The notes below the pieces were generated by a model. The model was not told where the DNA came from. It saw only the letters and a program-made list of their open reading frames with translations, and did not search any database. The position numbers and the translations under genes are program-made. Below are positions 51,858 to 60,882 of a stretch of 64,000 nt of DNA, in pieces; the stretch's first letter is position 1, and every line of letters starts with the position of its first letter. The stretch spans positions 372,001 to 436,000 of the forward strand of contig NZ_CP159831.1 in assembly GCF_047730075.1 (NCBI RefSeq). The letters run 5' to 3'. This DNA is from Njordibacter sp905182035 (lineage in GTDB: Bacteria; Pseudomonadota; Gammaproteobacteria; Pseudomonadales; Balneatricaceae).

Positions 51858-54494
51858 ATGAAAATCGCGGCTATCCGTCAGGCATTCCTTAATTATTATG
51901 AACAATTAGGACACGAAATTGTGCCTAGTAGTTCTCTAGTTCCTGGCAATGATGCCACCTTGTTATTTACCAATGCGGGTATGGTTCAGTTCAAAGACGT
52001 TTTTCTAGGTGATGAAGAACGTTCCTATAAACGTGCCGTTACGTCTCAGCGTTGTGTGCGTGCTGGTGGTAAGCACAATGATTTAGAGAACGTCGGTTAC
52101 ACCGCTCGTCACCATACATTCTTTGAGATGCTTGGCAACTTCAGCTTTGGCGATTATTTTAAGCAAGATGCGATAAAGTTTGCCTGGAACTTTTTAACCG
52201 TTGAGCTCGGCCTGCCAGAAGAAAAATTATGGATTACGGTACACCATAGTGACGCGGAAGCGGAAAAAATTTGGTTTGAGGAAATCGGCATCAATCAGCA
52301 ACGGTTTTCGCGGCTAGACGAAGACAACTTCTGGTCTATGGGCGACACTGGTCCTTGCGGTCCTTGTTCTGAAATATTCTATGATCATGGGGAAGGAATT
52401 TGGGGTGGCCCTCCAGGTACGCCAGAAGAAGATGGTGACCGTTATATAGAGATTTGGAATATGGTGTTCATGCAATACAACCGCGATATCAGTGGCCAAA
52501 TGGCGCCTTTACCAAAACAATCGATTGACACTGGTATGGGGTTGGAGCGCATTGCAGCGATTCTGCAAAACGTGCACTCAAACTACGAAATTGACTTGTT
52601 TCAACACCTACTAAAGGCTACTGCCAGAGTGTTAGGCACAGAGGACTTAGAAAACAAGTCTTTACGTGTTATTGCTGACCACATTCGATCAGTATCGTTT
52701 TTGATTTTGGATGGGGTGATGCCATCCAATGAAGGTCGCGGCTATGTTCTGCGTCGTATCATGCGTCGTGCAATTCGACATGGTAATAAGCTGGGAGCGC
52801 AGGGGAGTTTCTTTAACCAACTGGTTGCTCCTCTTGTTACGGAAATGGGCGAAGCATATCCGGATCTTGCACTAGCACAAACCACTATTGAAAAAGTCAT
52901 TGTCAAAGAAGAGCTTCAATTTGTTAAAACCTTGGATCAAGGGATGCGTATTCTTGAGCAAGACTTAAGTAAGCTAAGGGGTAATGTGATTTCAGGCGAA
53001 ACCATTTTTAAATTATATGATACCTATGGTTTTCCTGCAGATCTTACGGGAGACATTGCTCGTGAAAAAAACTTAGAAATGGACATCGAGGGCTTTGAAG
53101 ATGCAATGGAGCAGCAACGATTACGTGCTCGCTCAGCAAGCAGCTTTGGTGTTGACTATAGTCACAAGTTAGAACTAACAGGCCAAACTAATTTCAAAGG
53201 ATACGACAATCTAACTCACACTGGCAAGGTTGTGGCATTAATTGTCGACGGCGAACTAAACGACAGTGTAAGCCAGGTGGGTAAACTTCAGTTAGTTTTG
53301 GATAGCACATCTTTTTATGCTGAATCAGGTGGCCAGACCGGAGACCATGGTGTTATCGAGTGGCAGGGCGGTTGTATTGAAGTGACTGATACGCTCAAAC
53401 AAGGTCAACATTTCGTTCACCATGGTGAACTGATTGCCGGTGAGCTAAGTGTAGGCGATGAGGTGAAAACCCGTGTAGATACTGTTTTGCGGGCCGATTC
53501 CGCAAAAAATCATTCAGCTACCCATATACTCCATGAGGCTATGCGTCGAGTATTAGGTGACCATGTGACTCAAAAAGGTTCTTTAGTGGACCCCGAACGT
53601 TTAAGGTTTGACTTCTCTCACTCAGAGCCTGTTACTGCGGCGCAGTTGGTTATTATCGAATCAATGGTTAACCAGGAGATTCGCCACAATACCCCTGTTA
53701 CAGTTGAAACTATGGCCATTGATGATGCTAAAGCAGCTGGTGCTATGGCGTTATTTGGAGAAAAATACGGTGATGATGTTCGTGTGGTCACAATGGGAAC
53801 AGTAGGCACTGTTGGAGAAACTCATATAAAACAGACACCCAATGTGTTTTCCTTGGAACTCTGTGGCGGAACCCACGTTGAGCGAACGGGTGATATTGGT
53901 GCCTTTATTATCACCTCTGAATCAGGAGTTGCTGCGGGCGTCCGACGTGTAGAAGCGCTAACGGGTGCTGCAGCGAGTCAATGGTTGGCTTCAACTGGTA
54001 AAATTCTGGCAGCAGTTTCTGGCCTGGTTAGAGCGAGCCGTGAACAGGTTGCGGATAAGGTGCAGAGCTTAATTGAAAAAAATCGGCAGTTAGAGCGTGA
54101 ACTAGACCAGCTTAAAGTCAAGATGGCGGCATCCCAAGGTACTGATTTGATTTCTCAGGCCCAAGATATCAACGGCATAAAGGTACTGATTAGTCGGCTT
54201 GAGGGCGTAGAACCAAAATCCTTGCGCGATGCTATGGATCAGTTACGCAATAAGCTTGGGTCTGGTGTGGTAATGCTAGCAGTCACAGAAGGTGAAAAAG
54301 CCAGCATCGTAGCGGGTGTTACACAAGACCTTACTAGCAGGGTAAAGGCTGGAGATTTAATCCGCCACACAGCGTCTAGCATGTCAGGTAAAGGCGGCGG
54401 TCGTCCAGACATGGCTCAAGGCGGTGGTCAAGCAGACCAACTACCTGAAGCTTTAAAAAGCGCTCAGGTCTGGTTGCAAGAATTATTAGGCTAG
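51858..54494 (+). CDS. alaS: Alanyl-tRNA synthetase
   Basis: AlaS charges tRNA(Ala) and edits mischarged Ser/Gly. The 878-residue protein has the class II catalytic core (motif 1 region FLNYYEQLGHEIVPSSSLVP, TSQRCVRAGGKHNDLENVG), the editing domain zinc site NHSATHILHEAMRRVLG and CGGTHVERTGDIG (Cys near 669), and the C-terminal oligomerisation domain. A longer frame from 51837 is open, but the ATG at 51858 begins MKIAAIRQAFLNYY as in the family. A 127-bp gap separates it from recX. Confidence 0.97.
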   Translation: MKIAAIRQAFLNYYEQLGHEIVPSSSLVPGNDATLLFTNAGMVQFKDVFLGDEERSYKRAVTSQRCVRAGGKHNDLENVGYTARHHTFFEMLGNFSFGDYFKQDAIKFAWNFLTVELGLPEEKLWITVHHSDAEAEKIWFEEIGINQQRFSRLDEDNFWSMGDTGPCGPCSEIFYDHGEGIWGGPPGTPEEDGDRYIEIWNMVFMQYNRDISGQMAPLPKQSIDTGMGLERIAAILQNVHSNYEIDLFQHLLKATARVLGTEDLENKSLRVIADHIRSVSFLILDGVMPSNEGRGYVLRRIMRRAIRHGNKLGAQGSFFNQLVAPLVTEMGEAYPDLALAQTTIEKVIVKEELQFVKTLDQGMRILEQDLSKLRGNVISGETIFKLYDTYGFPADLTGDIAREKNLEMDIEGFEDAMEQQRLRARSASSFGVDYSHKLELTGQTNFKGYDNLTHTGKVVALIVDGELNDSVSQVGKLQLVLDSTSFYAESGGQTGDHGVIEWQGGCIEVTDTLKQGQHFVHHGELIAGELSVGDEVKTRVDTVLRADSAKNHSATHILHEAMRRVLGDHVTQKGSLVDPERLRFDFSHSEPVTAAQLVIIESMVNQEIRHNTPVTVETMAIDDAKAAGAMALFGEKYGDDVRVVTMGTVGTVGETHIKQTPNVFSLELCGGTHVERTGDIGAFIITSESGVAAGVRRVEALTGAAASQWLASTGKILAAVSGLVRASREQVADKVQSLIEKNRQLERELDQLKVKMAASQGTDLISQAQDINGIKVLISRLEGVEPKSLRDAMDQLRNKLGSGVVMLAVTEGEKASIVAGVTQDLTSRVKAGDLIRHTASSMSGKGGGRPDMAQGGGQADQLPEALKSAQVWLQELLG

Positions 54495-54562
54495 CATAAG
54501 GTTGTTACCCTTAAACGCAAGCTAAAGTAGCGAAATACATAGATAGCGATTAGGAAATTAAC

Positions 54563-55798
54563 ATGGCGTTGTACGTACAAAAATTTGGTGGAACTTCTGT
54601 TGGTTCAGTAGAGCGTATCCAGCAAGTAGCAGATAAGGTGAAAGGTTTTAGAGATAAAGGCCATGATATCGTGGTGGTTGTATCCGCAATGAGTGGAGAA
54701 ACTAATCGCCTAATCGGCATGGCTAATGAACTACAGGATAAACCCTTACCTCGTGAAATGGATGTCCTGGTATCAACTGGCGAACAGGTCACTATAGCAT
54801 TGCTGTGTATGGCTTTGGCTGAAAAAGATTGCCCTGCGCGCTCATATACAGGCGGCCAGGTTAAAATACAGACAGACTCATCGTATACCAAAGCCCGTAT
54901 TCAAAATATTGACGTAGACAATATGCGTAGTGATTTGAACAAAGGGCGTGTGGTAGTGGTAGCAGGGTTCCAGGGAGTCGACGACGAAGGTAACATCACT
55001 ACCCTTGGTCGTGGCGGTTCAGATACTACTGGCGTAGCGCTGGCGGCGGCGCTTAAAGCCGATGAATGCCAAATATACACTGATGTGGATGGCGTTTATA
55101 CCACCGATCCAAGAGTCGTAGACAATGCCCAACGCATTACAGAAATTACCTTTGAAGAAATGTTGGAAATGGCCAGTTTGGGCTCAAAGGTATTACAAAT
55201 ACGTGCTGTTGAATTTGCCGGCAAATATAATGTTCCCCTTCGTGTACTGCATAGTTTTCACGAAGGTCCGGGAACACTGATTACAACTGAGAGTGAAGAT
55301 ACCATGGAACAACCTGTTATTTCTGGGATAGCATTTAACCGCGATGAAGCCAAGCTTACTATTACTGGCGTACCAGATGTGCCAGGAGTTGCCTCTAAGA
55401 TTTTGGGCCCCATCAGTGATGCCAATGTAGAAGTAGATATGATCTTGCAAAACGTTAGTGCTGAGGGTCTTACGGACTTCACTTTCACCGTTCATCGTAA
55501 TGATTATGATCAAGCCCTAAGTATCTTAAAAGGCATAGCAAAAAGCCTTAATGCAACGGATGCCATTGGCAGTGAAAAAATTGTAAAAGTCTCCATTGTT
55601 GGAGTGGGTATGCGTTCTCACGCTGGTGTTGCAAGCCGTATGTTCGAGAGTCTTGCAAAAGAAAACATTAACATCCAAATGATATCGACCTCAGAAATAA
55701 AGATTTCTGTGGTTATTGACGAAAAATACCTGGAGCTTGCTGTACGCGCCTTACACTCAACTTTTGAGATGGATAAGCCTCGAACAGTTGAAGATTAG
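54563..55798 (+). CDS. lysC: Aspartate kinase
   Basis: LysC phosphorylates aspartate, the first step to lysine, diaminopimelate, methionine and threonine. The 411-residue protein has the N-terminal KFGGTSVGSVERIQ, the catalytic LGRGGSDTTGVALAAAL, and two ACT regulatory domains (about 265-405) that suggest feedback control by lysine and threonine. The ATG has a GGAAAT site. The alaS-lysC-csrA order matches pseudomonads. It feeds dapD and dapE found earlier in the window. Confidence 0.97.
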   Translation: MALYVQKFGGTSVGSVERIQQVADKVKGFRDKGHDIVVVVSAMSGETNRLIGMANELQDKPLPREMDVLVSTGEQVTIALLCMALAEKDCPARSYTGGQVKIQTDSSYTKARIQNIDVDNMRSDLNKGRVVVVAGFQGVDDEGNITTLGRGGSDTTGVALAAALKADECQIYTDVDGVYTTDPRVVDNAQRITEITFEEMLEMASLGSKVLQIRAVEFAGKYNVPLRVLHSFHEGPGTLITTESEDTMEQPVISGIAFNRDEAKLTITGVPDVPGVASKILGPISDANVEVDMILQNVSAEGLTDFTFTVHRNDYDQALSILKGIAKSLNATDAIGSEKIVKVSIVGVGMRSHAGVASRMFESLAKENINIQMISTSEIKISVVIDEKYLELAVRALHSTFEMDKPRTVED

Positions 55799-55903
55799 TA
55801 CATTTACACTTATGATTATTGGGTAAGGATGGCATTGGTGTAGGTCAGTGTTTTACTTATATCGCTACAAAGCAAGTTGTGTAGGAATAATTAAGGTGTT
55901 CGA

Positions 55904-55923
55904 AAACCAACTGTGGTTGGTTT
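55904..55923 (+). promoter_or_regulatory. Hairpin in the csrA leader
   Basis: AAACCAAC (55904-55911) and GTTGGTTT (55916-55923) form a perfect 8-bp stem with a TGTG loop, 28 bp before the csrA start. A GGA occurs upstream near 55883 and another in the AAGGAG ribosome-binding site, the motif CsrA binds, so autorepression is possible. There is no T-tract. Confidence 0.5.
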
Positions 55924-55950
55924 ATCGGCCCAATAAGAAGGAGCTTTAAT

Positions 55951-56148
55951 GTGTTAATTTTGACTCGACGTGTTGGTGAAACTCTAATGGTTGGTGATGA
56001 AGTCACAGTCACCGTATTGGGTGTAAAAGGTAACCAAGTTCGTATTGGTGTAAATGCTCCTCGTGATGTTGCAGTTCATCGCGAAGAAATTTACCAACGT
56101 ATTCAAGACGAAAAAGCCTCTGATACAGGATCCTCTGTCGAAGAATAG
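55951..56148 (+). CDS. csrA: Carbon storage regulator CsrA (RsmA)
   Basis: CsrA binds GGA motifs in mRNA leaders to control carbon flow, biofilm and motility. The 65-residue protein has the canonical sequence from MLILTRRVGETLMVGDEVTV to the RNA-binding VAVHREEIYQRI. It starts with GTG at 55951, 7 bases after AAGGAG (55938-55943); an out-of-frame ATG overlaps the same spot. It lies 152 bp after lysC. The tRNA-Ser genes that follow it in many pseudomonads are not present; comF lies on the other strand instead. Confidence 0.97.
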   Translation: MLILTRRVGETLMVGDEVTVTVLGVKGNQVRIGVNAPRDVAVHREEIYQRIQDEKASDTGSSVEE

Positions 56149-56153
56149 TTTCC

Positions 56154-56909
56154 TTACCACTCAAGCTGAACATCAGGTGGTTGTGCTCTCGCAACACACC
56201 AAACCTGGATGTTTAAGGGACCATCCCAAGCGTTAATCAAACTGTTGCTTAACGCTTGGGCCGTGGCCCCTGTTGTCATGACATCATCTACTATGGCAAT
56301 ATTATTGATCTTCTGGTCAACACCAGCTTGTGATACCTGAAAAATTCCTGTCATTTGGTTTAACCGTTGCCGACGAGATTGGCCTTGTTGAGGTGCTTGA
56401 TACGCACTGCGTTGACATAACCTTGTATTAATCCTTAACTTCAATGACTGACTCAGTCCAGTGGCAATAAATTGTGCTTGGTTGAACCCTCTTTGTCTTA
56501 ACCTGCGCCTATGTAGTGGCACGGGGATTAGTAGATCAGGAGTAATAGTTTGGTGTTGCGACATTATTTCGAAAACGGTTTGGCTAAGGCAGGATGTTAA
56601 CAGACGTCCAGCGGCGAAATTACGCTGATGTTTGAATTGATTAATTAAACCTTTAATAGGAACAAGATAATCAAAAGCGCACACCGTTTTGCTGTAAAGA
56701 GGTGGTTCTTGGATACAGCTGACACATACCTGAGCACTATCTAAGCCATTAGATTCGATATACTCAGCACACCTGTTGCAGGCATTTTTAGTCCATGGAA
56801 TATCAATAAGGCATGGGCCACACAAGTTGTCGTGGTGGTGGGGGTGTGCGCCGCAAAGCATGCATGGTGGTTGAATAGCACCTCTAAGCTGGTTTATAAT
56901 TGACCACAT
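56154..56909 (-). CDS. comF: ComF-family phosphoribosyltransferase-like protein
   Basis: ComF/GntX proteins are needed for DNA uptake or use as a nutrient in several bacteria; their biochemical role is unsettled. The 251-residue protein has an N-terminal double zinc ribbon (CMLC...CGPC and CNRC...CVSC, about 17-65). A type I phosphoribosyltransferase domain follows with LIPVPLHRRRLRQRGFNQA and the PRPP loop IAIVDDVMTTGATAQA. It is divergent from bioB, the usual neighbour in gammaproteobacteria, and its start codon overlaps the BirA-type operator, so it might be co-regulated. Confidence 0.92.
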   Translation of the reverse strand: MWSIINQLRGAIQPPCMLCGAHPHHHDNLCGPCLIDIPWTKNACNRCAEYIESNGLDSAQVCVSCIQEPPLYSKTVCAFDYLVPIKGLINQFKHQRNFAAGRLLTSCLSQTVFEIMSQHQTITPDLLIPVPLHRRRLRQRGFNQAQFIATGLSQSLKLRINTRLCQRSAYQAPQQGQSRRQRLNQMTGIFQVSQAGVDQKINNIAIVDDVMTTGATAQALSNSLINAWDGPLNIQVWCVARAQPPDVQLEW

Positions 56910-56939
56910 GTAAACCTCATTGAGTGAATTGGTTGACTA
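56908..56939. promoter_or_regulatory. BirA-type biotin operator
   Basis: ATGTAAACC (56908-56916) and GGTTGACTA (56931-56939) are separated by 14 bp. This resembles the proteobacterial BirA consensus TTGTAAACC-N14/16-GGTTTACAA, with a good left and a weaker right half. It overlaps the -35 of the bioB promoter and the comF start codon. Confidence 0.7.
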
Positions 56940-56960
56940 AAAATGTTGACCTTTTAATAT
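56933..56960 (+). promoter_or_regulatory. Promoter of the bioBFHCD operon
   Basis: TTGACT (56933-56938) and TAATAT (56955-56960) have a 16-bp spacer. The -35 lies inside the right half of the BirA-type operator, so BirA binding should block transcription when biotin is plentiful. Confidence 0.65.
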
Positions 56961-56987
56961 GTGCTGAACTTTAAAGCTGGATATTCC

Positions 56988-58091
56988 ATGACATCAACCA
57001 CTGCTGTAACGTCTTCTATCAACACAGAGACTAAGTTTAGTCCACATTTCGATAATGGCCAGCGACATAATTGGGGTGTAGATGAAATTACTCAGTTATT
57101 CGCCCTACCGCTGAACGACCTTCTATTTAAGGCACAAGCTATTCACCGTGACCACTTTGATCCTAATGAAGTACAGGTGAGTACTCTGCTTTCGATAAAG
57201 ACTGGTGCCTGTCCTGAAGACTGTAAGTATTGTCCGCAAAGTGTCCACAACGATACGGGTTTAGAAGTTGAACGATTAATGAAGGTGAAAGAAGTCATCG
57301 AAGAGGCTGCGGCGGCAAAAGCAGCAGGGGCCAGCCGTTTTTGCATGGGTGCAGCTTGGAAAAACCCTCGTGCTAAAGACATGCCTTACGTTTTGGAGAT
57401 GGTTAAGGAAGTGAAGGCTATGGGTCTTGAAACCTGTATGACCTTAGGCATGTTGGCACCGGATCAAGCGCAGAAATTGGCTGAAGCAGGTTTGGATTAC
57501 TACAACCATAACCTTGATACGTCGCCAGAATTTTATGGATCAATTATCACAACTAGAACCTACCAAGATCGCCTAGATACTTTAACCAATGTGCGTGATG
57601 TAGGAATGAAAGTCTGTGCCGGTGGCATCGTGGGTATGGGAGAAAACCTGCGTGACCGTGTGGGTCTGTTACAGCAATTAGTCAACATGCCCCAGCACCC
57701 AGAAAGTGTGCCTATCAATATGCTGGTCAAAGTTGAGGGCACTCCCCTCGATCAAGTCGAAGACCTTGAGCCCTTTGATTTTATCCGCACCATAGCAGTA
57801 GCCCGTATATTAATGCCCCAATCCCACGTGCGATTGTCTGCTGGCCGGGAACAAATGAACGAGCAAATGCAAGCCATGTGTTTCTTTGCCGGAGCCAATT
57901 CAATTTTCTATGGAGAGCGCTTGCTCACTACCGAAAACCCAGCTGCAGAAAAAGATAGAGCGCTATTTGTGAAGTTAGGTATTCGCCCAGAAAAGCGCCA
58001 AGATGTTTCCGACGAAGCCCATCGAGGTGCAATTGAGCAGGCTATTGAGAACGCAAAGTCGGAGCAAATGTTTGTTGATGCTAGTCTCTAA
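56988..58091 (+). CDS. bioB: Biotin synthase
   Basis: BioB is a radical-SAM enzyme that inserts sulfur into dethiobiotin. The 367-residue protein has the SAM-cluster motif C-x3-C-x2-C in GACPEDCKYCPQS (Cys75, Cys79, Cys82), YYNHNLDTSPEFY and the late cluster-ligand Arg in HVRLSAGREQM. The ATG at 56988 is preferred to an upstream GTG at 56961, which lies within the promoter. Its stop overlaps the bioF ATG (TAATG). Confidence 0.97.
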   Translation: MTSTTAVTSSINTETKFSPHFDNGQRHNWGVDEITQLFALPLNDLLFKAQAIHRDHFDPNEVQVSTLLSIKTGACPEDCKYCPQSVHNDTGLEVERLMKVKEVIEEAAAAKAAGASRFCMGAAWKNPRAKDMPYVLEMVKEVKAMGLETCMTLGMLAPDQAQKLAEAGLDYYNHNLDTSPEFYGSIITTRTYQDRLDTLTNVRDVGMKVCAGGIVGMGENLRDRVGLLQQLVNMPQHPESVPINMLVKVEGTPLDQVEDLEPFDFIRTIAVARILMPQSHVRLSAGREQMNEQMQAMCFFAGANSIFYGERLLTTENPAAEKDRALFVKLGIRPEKRQDVSDEAHRGAIEQAIENAKSEQMFVDASL

Positions 58092-59281
58092 TGCACAGTT
58101 TAGAACACACACTAGGCGCTGAACTCAATCAGTGCCGTCTCGATCACCTTTACCGCAGCCGAAATTCACATACAGGGCCACAAACCCCAGAGCTCAAGGT
58201 AAATGGTCAAGTGTTGTTGGCTTTTTGTAGTAATGATTATTTAGGCTTAGCAAATCACCCTCAACTGATTAGTGCGGCACAGAAAGCATGTGCAGACTAT
58301 GGGTTAGGTAGTGGAGCCTCACATCTGGTGGTGGGGCATACAGACCTTCATCATGAGCTAGAAGAAACCTTAGCCAAAGTTACCCAGCGCCCAAGAGCGT
58401 TATTGTTCTCAAGTGGGTATATGGCCAATATTGGGGTGATGAATAGCCTATTAGACCGCCAAGACGCGGTCTATCAAGATCGCCTGAATCATGCTTCACT
58501 ACTGGATGGTGGGCTGTTGAGCGCAGCCAAGTTCCAGCGTTATCGCCACAAGGATACGCTCGACTTACAGCGTCAATTAAGCAAGACTCAAGCTCGGCGG
58601 CATTTGGTTGCCACGGATGCCGTATTTAGTATGGATGGTGATAGTGCACCGCTAAAATCCCTCAGCAAGCTTTGTAATGAACAACAAGCATGGTTGATGA
58701 TCGACGATGCCCATGGTTTTGGTGTGCTTGGTCCTAACGGTGGTGGTAGCGCACTAGCACAAGGCTTAACCACTTTTGAGTGCCCGATTTATATGGCAAC
58801 CCTAGGTAAGGCTCTAGGTAGCTATGGCGCTTTTGTAGCAGGTAGTGACGAATTGATCGAAAGTCTAATTCAATTCTCCCGCAATTATATTTACACCACT
58901 GCCGTGCCTCCCGCCATAGCTGCAGCAAGTCTTGCCGCTGTAAAGTTGTTAATGGATGAGGCTTGGCGGCAACAACACCTTGATCACTTGATTGATGTAT
59001 TTAAAAAGCAGGCAAAAGACTTAGCGTTACCATTGATGCCGAGTGATACTGCAATTCAGCCACTTATGGTGGGTTCATCTGCTGTGGCGCTGCAGTTGAG
59101 TCACGCACTTAAAGAAATGGGCTTGTTGGTCACAGCTATTCGCCCCCCAACGGTCCCTAAAAATACTGCTCGATTAAGAATTACCTTGTCTGCTGCTCAT
59201 ACGGAAAGTCATCTGCAGCAGCTATTACAGGCATTAGCTCAGGTGCAACAGCAAGGCTTGTTAGCTTCGGTGGATGACTAA
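58091..59281 (+). CDS. bioF: 8-amino-7-oxononanoate synthase
   Basis: BioF condenses pimeloyl-ACP (or -CoA) with alanine using PLP. The 396-residue fold-type I enzyme has FCSNDYLGLANHP, GLGSGASHLVVGHTDLHHELE, the DDAHGFGVLGPNGGG region and the PLP Lys240 in TLGKALGSYGAF. It overlaps the bioB stop by one base and abuts bioH directly. Confidence 0.97.
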   Translation: MHSLEHTLGAELNQCRLDHLYRSRNSHTGPQTPELKVNGQVLLAFCSNDYLGLANHPQLISAAQKACADYGLGSGASHLVVGHTDLHHELEETLAKVTQRPRALLFSSGYMANIGVMNSLLDRQDAVYQDRLNHASLLDGGLLSAAKFQRYRHKDTLDLQRQLSKTQARRHLVATDAVFSMDGDSAPLKSLSKLCNEQQAWLMIDDAHGFGVLGPNGGGSALAQGLTTFECPIYMATLGKALGSYGAFVAGSDELIESLIQFSRNYIYTTAVPPAIAAASLAAVKLLMDEAWRQQHLDHLIDVFKKQAKDLALPLMPSDTAIQPLMVGSSAVALQLSHALKEMGLLVTAIRPPTVPKNTARLRITLSAAHTESHLQQLLQALAQVQQQGLLASVDD

Positions 59282-60067
59282 ATGGCGCATGCAATTATTT
59301 ATCCTTTAGACGTTAAATTGAACACACACAAACCAACCCTGGTATTGCTTCATGGCTGGGGTTATGACAACACCTGTTGGCCTAAAGAGATGCTGCAACG
59401 GCTGAGGTCTAACTATGATTTAATTCTATTAGATTTGCCCGGACATGGGCAAGACACCTATGTGGCAGATGAACGTAACAGTATAGAACAACTTGATGAG
59501 TGGATTGCCGCTACCAAACGACTTTTACCCAGCCAGTATAACTTAATGGGTTGGTCCTTAGGCGCGCAAATAGCCATTCGAATGGCCCATAATGATAGTC
59601 GTGTACAGCGCATAATGTTAATGGCTGTTAATCCTAAATTTATCATTTGTGATGATTGGCCAGCAGCAATGTCAAGGGATCTGTTGATGCAGTTTAAAAA
59701 AGGCTATCAGACACTGGCAAATAAAACCTTGCTTCGATTTGCCAGCCTACAGGCACAGGGTTCATCCAACCCCAAGGTGCTGGCGGCCCAAATGATCCGA
59801 CTAATGCCTGTGCAAGCTAAAAAAGCCTTTGGCCTTACGTTATTGCAAGAACTGGACGAGCGGGCACATTTTTGCCAAATTTCTCAACCTTGTTGTCTTC
59901 AACTGGCTGAGGATGACGAATTGGTCCCATGTGCATGGGTTAATCAATTAGAATTACCCAACAATGTGCAGGTTAATTATGTAGCAGGTGGCCATGGCTA
60001 CTTTCTTGGAGAGGACGGTATCGACAGCACGATGGCCCGTTTTTTTCATGTTGGGGTGGTCAAGTGA
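59282..60067 (+). CDS. bioH: Pimeloyl-ACP methyl ester carboxylesterase
   Basis: BioH removes the methyl group from pimeloyl-ACP methyl ester so that BioF can use it. The 261-residue alpha/beta hydrolase has LLHGWGYDNTCW, DLPGHGQD, the nucleophile Ser92 in GWSLGAQ, Asp212 in AEDDELVP and His238 in GGHGYFL. It starts immediately after the bioF stop and overlaps bioC by one base, giving a pseudomonad-type bioBFHCD order. Confidence 0.94.
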   Translation: MAHAIIYPLDVKLNTHKPTLVLLHGWGYDNTCWPKEMLQRLRSNYDLILLDLPGHGQDTYVADERNSIEQLDEWIAATKRLLPSQYNLMGWSLGAQIAIRMAHNDSRVQRIMLMAVNPKFIICDDWPAAMSRDLLMQFKKGYQTLANKTLLRFASLQAQGSSNPKVLAAQMIRLMPVQAKKAFGLTLLQELDERAHFCQISQPCCLQLAEDDELVPCAWVNQLELPNNVQVNYVAGGHGYFLGEDGIDSTMARFFHVGVVK

Positions 60068-60882
60068 TGCCTAACTCGAAGTTTTTACCCGATGTGCAGC
60101 AAGTGGCTCAAGCCTTTAACCAAGCAGCAAAAACCTATGATCAGGTTGCAGGCTTACAACGACTTGCAGCCGATCAGCTATTAAACAAAGGCGCCGGCCT
60201 TCACTTTGGCACAGTGTTAGATATTGGTAGCGGCACGGGCTACGTTAGTGCCCAGTTAGCAGATATTGCAGCAGTCACTAAAGTGACTGGGTTAGATATT
60301 GCTGAAGGCATGCTTGCCTATGCCCAATCCCGACACCATAGCAGCAAGCTAAACTGGCAGTTAGGTGATGCACAACAATTACCACATGCTTTGTTAGATA
60401 GTGCTAAGGCCTATAATTTCGTGATCTCTTCCTTAGCCATCCAGTGGTGTAAAGATCTTAATGCAGTGTTTTCTGGCGTGGCTAACTGTCTTACTCAAGA
60501 TGGTTTTTTTCATTGTGCTACCCTTGGCCCCCAAACCTTACATCAACTTAAATGGGCGTGGGCCCAAGTAGATGACTATCAACACGTTAATGACTTTGTG
60601 GCGTTAGATACTCTTCGCGATACGCTCGAAAACCACTTTGCAGAAGTGGACATTGAGTGTGAGATGATTGAACTTAAATATCTTTCCGTACAGCAGCTCA
60701 CAAAGGATTTAAAACAACTCGGCGCCAGCAATCACAACCCCAAGGCGGCTCAAGGGCTTATGGGTGTCGGGCGTTTGCGTAAGATGGTGCAAGCCTACGA
60801 ATCCTTGCGTGATGATGAGGGCCAGTTGCCTGTCACTTACGAAGTTTACTATATAAAGGCTAAAACCAAGCTGGGTACATGA
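60067..60882 (+). CDS. bioC: Malonyl-ACP O-methyltransferase
   Basis: BioC methylates malonyl-ACP with SAM so that fatty acid synthesis can extend it to pimeloyl-ACP methyl ester. The 271-residue protein has SAM motif I VLDIGSGTGYVSAQLA, VTGLDIAEGMLAYA, and the ISSLAIQWCKDL motif typical of BioC. The ATG at 60067 shares its A with the bioH TGA; a GTG one codon upstream is possible. Its stop overlaps the bioD ATG. Confidence 0.95.
   Translation: MPNSKFLPDVQQVAQAFNQAAKTYDQVAGLQRLAADQLLNKGAGLHFGTVLDIGSGTGYVSAQLADIAAVTKVTGLDIAEGMLAYAQSRHHSSKLNWQLGDAQQLPHALLDSAKAYNFVISSLAIQWCKDLNAVFSGVANCLTQDGFFHCATLGPQTLHQLKWAWAQVDDYQHVNDFVALDTLRDTLENHFAEVDIECEMIELKYLSVQQLTKDLKQLGASNHNPKAAQGLMGVGRLRKMVQAYESLRDDEGQLPVTYEVYYIKAKTKLGT

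Noticed and set aside
56149..56153. tRNA-Ser gene after csrA as in many pseudomonads
   Set aside because: Only five bases separate csrA from the convergent comF stop, and no cloverleaf sequence was found elsewhere in the window.
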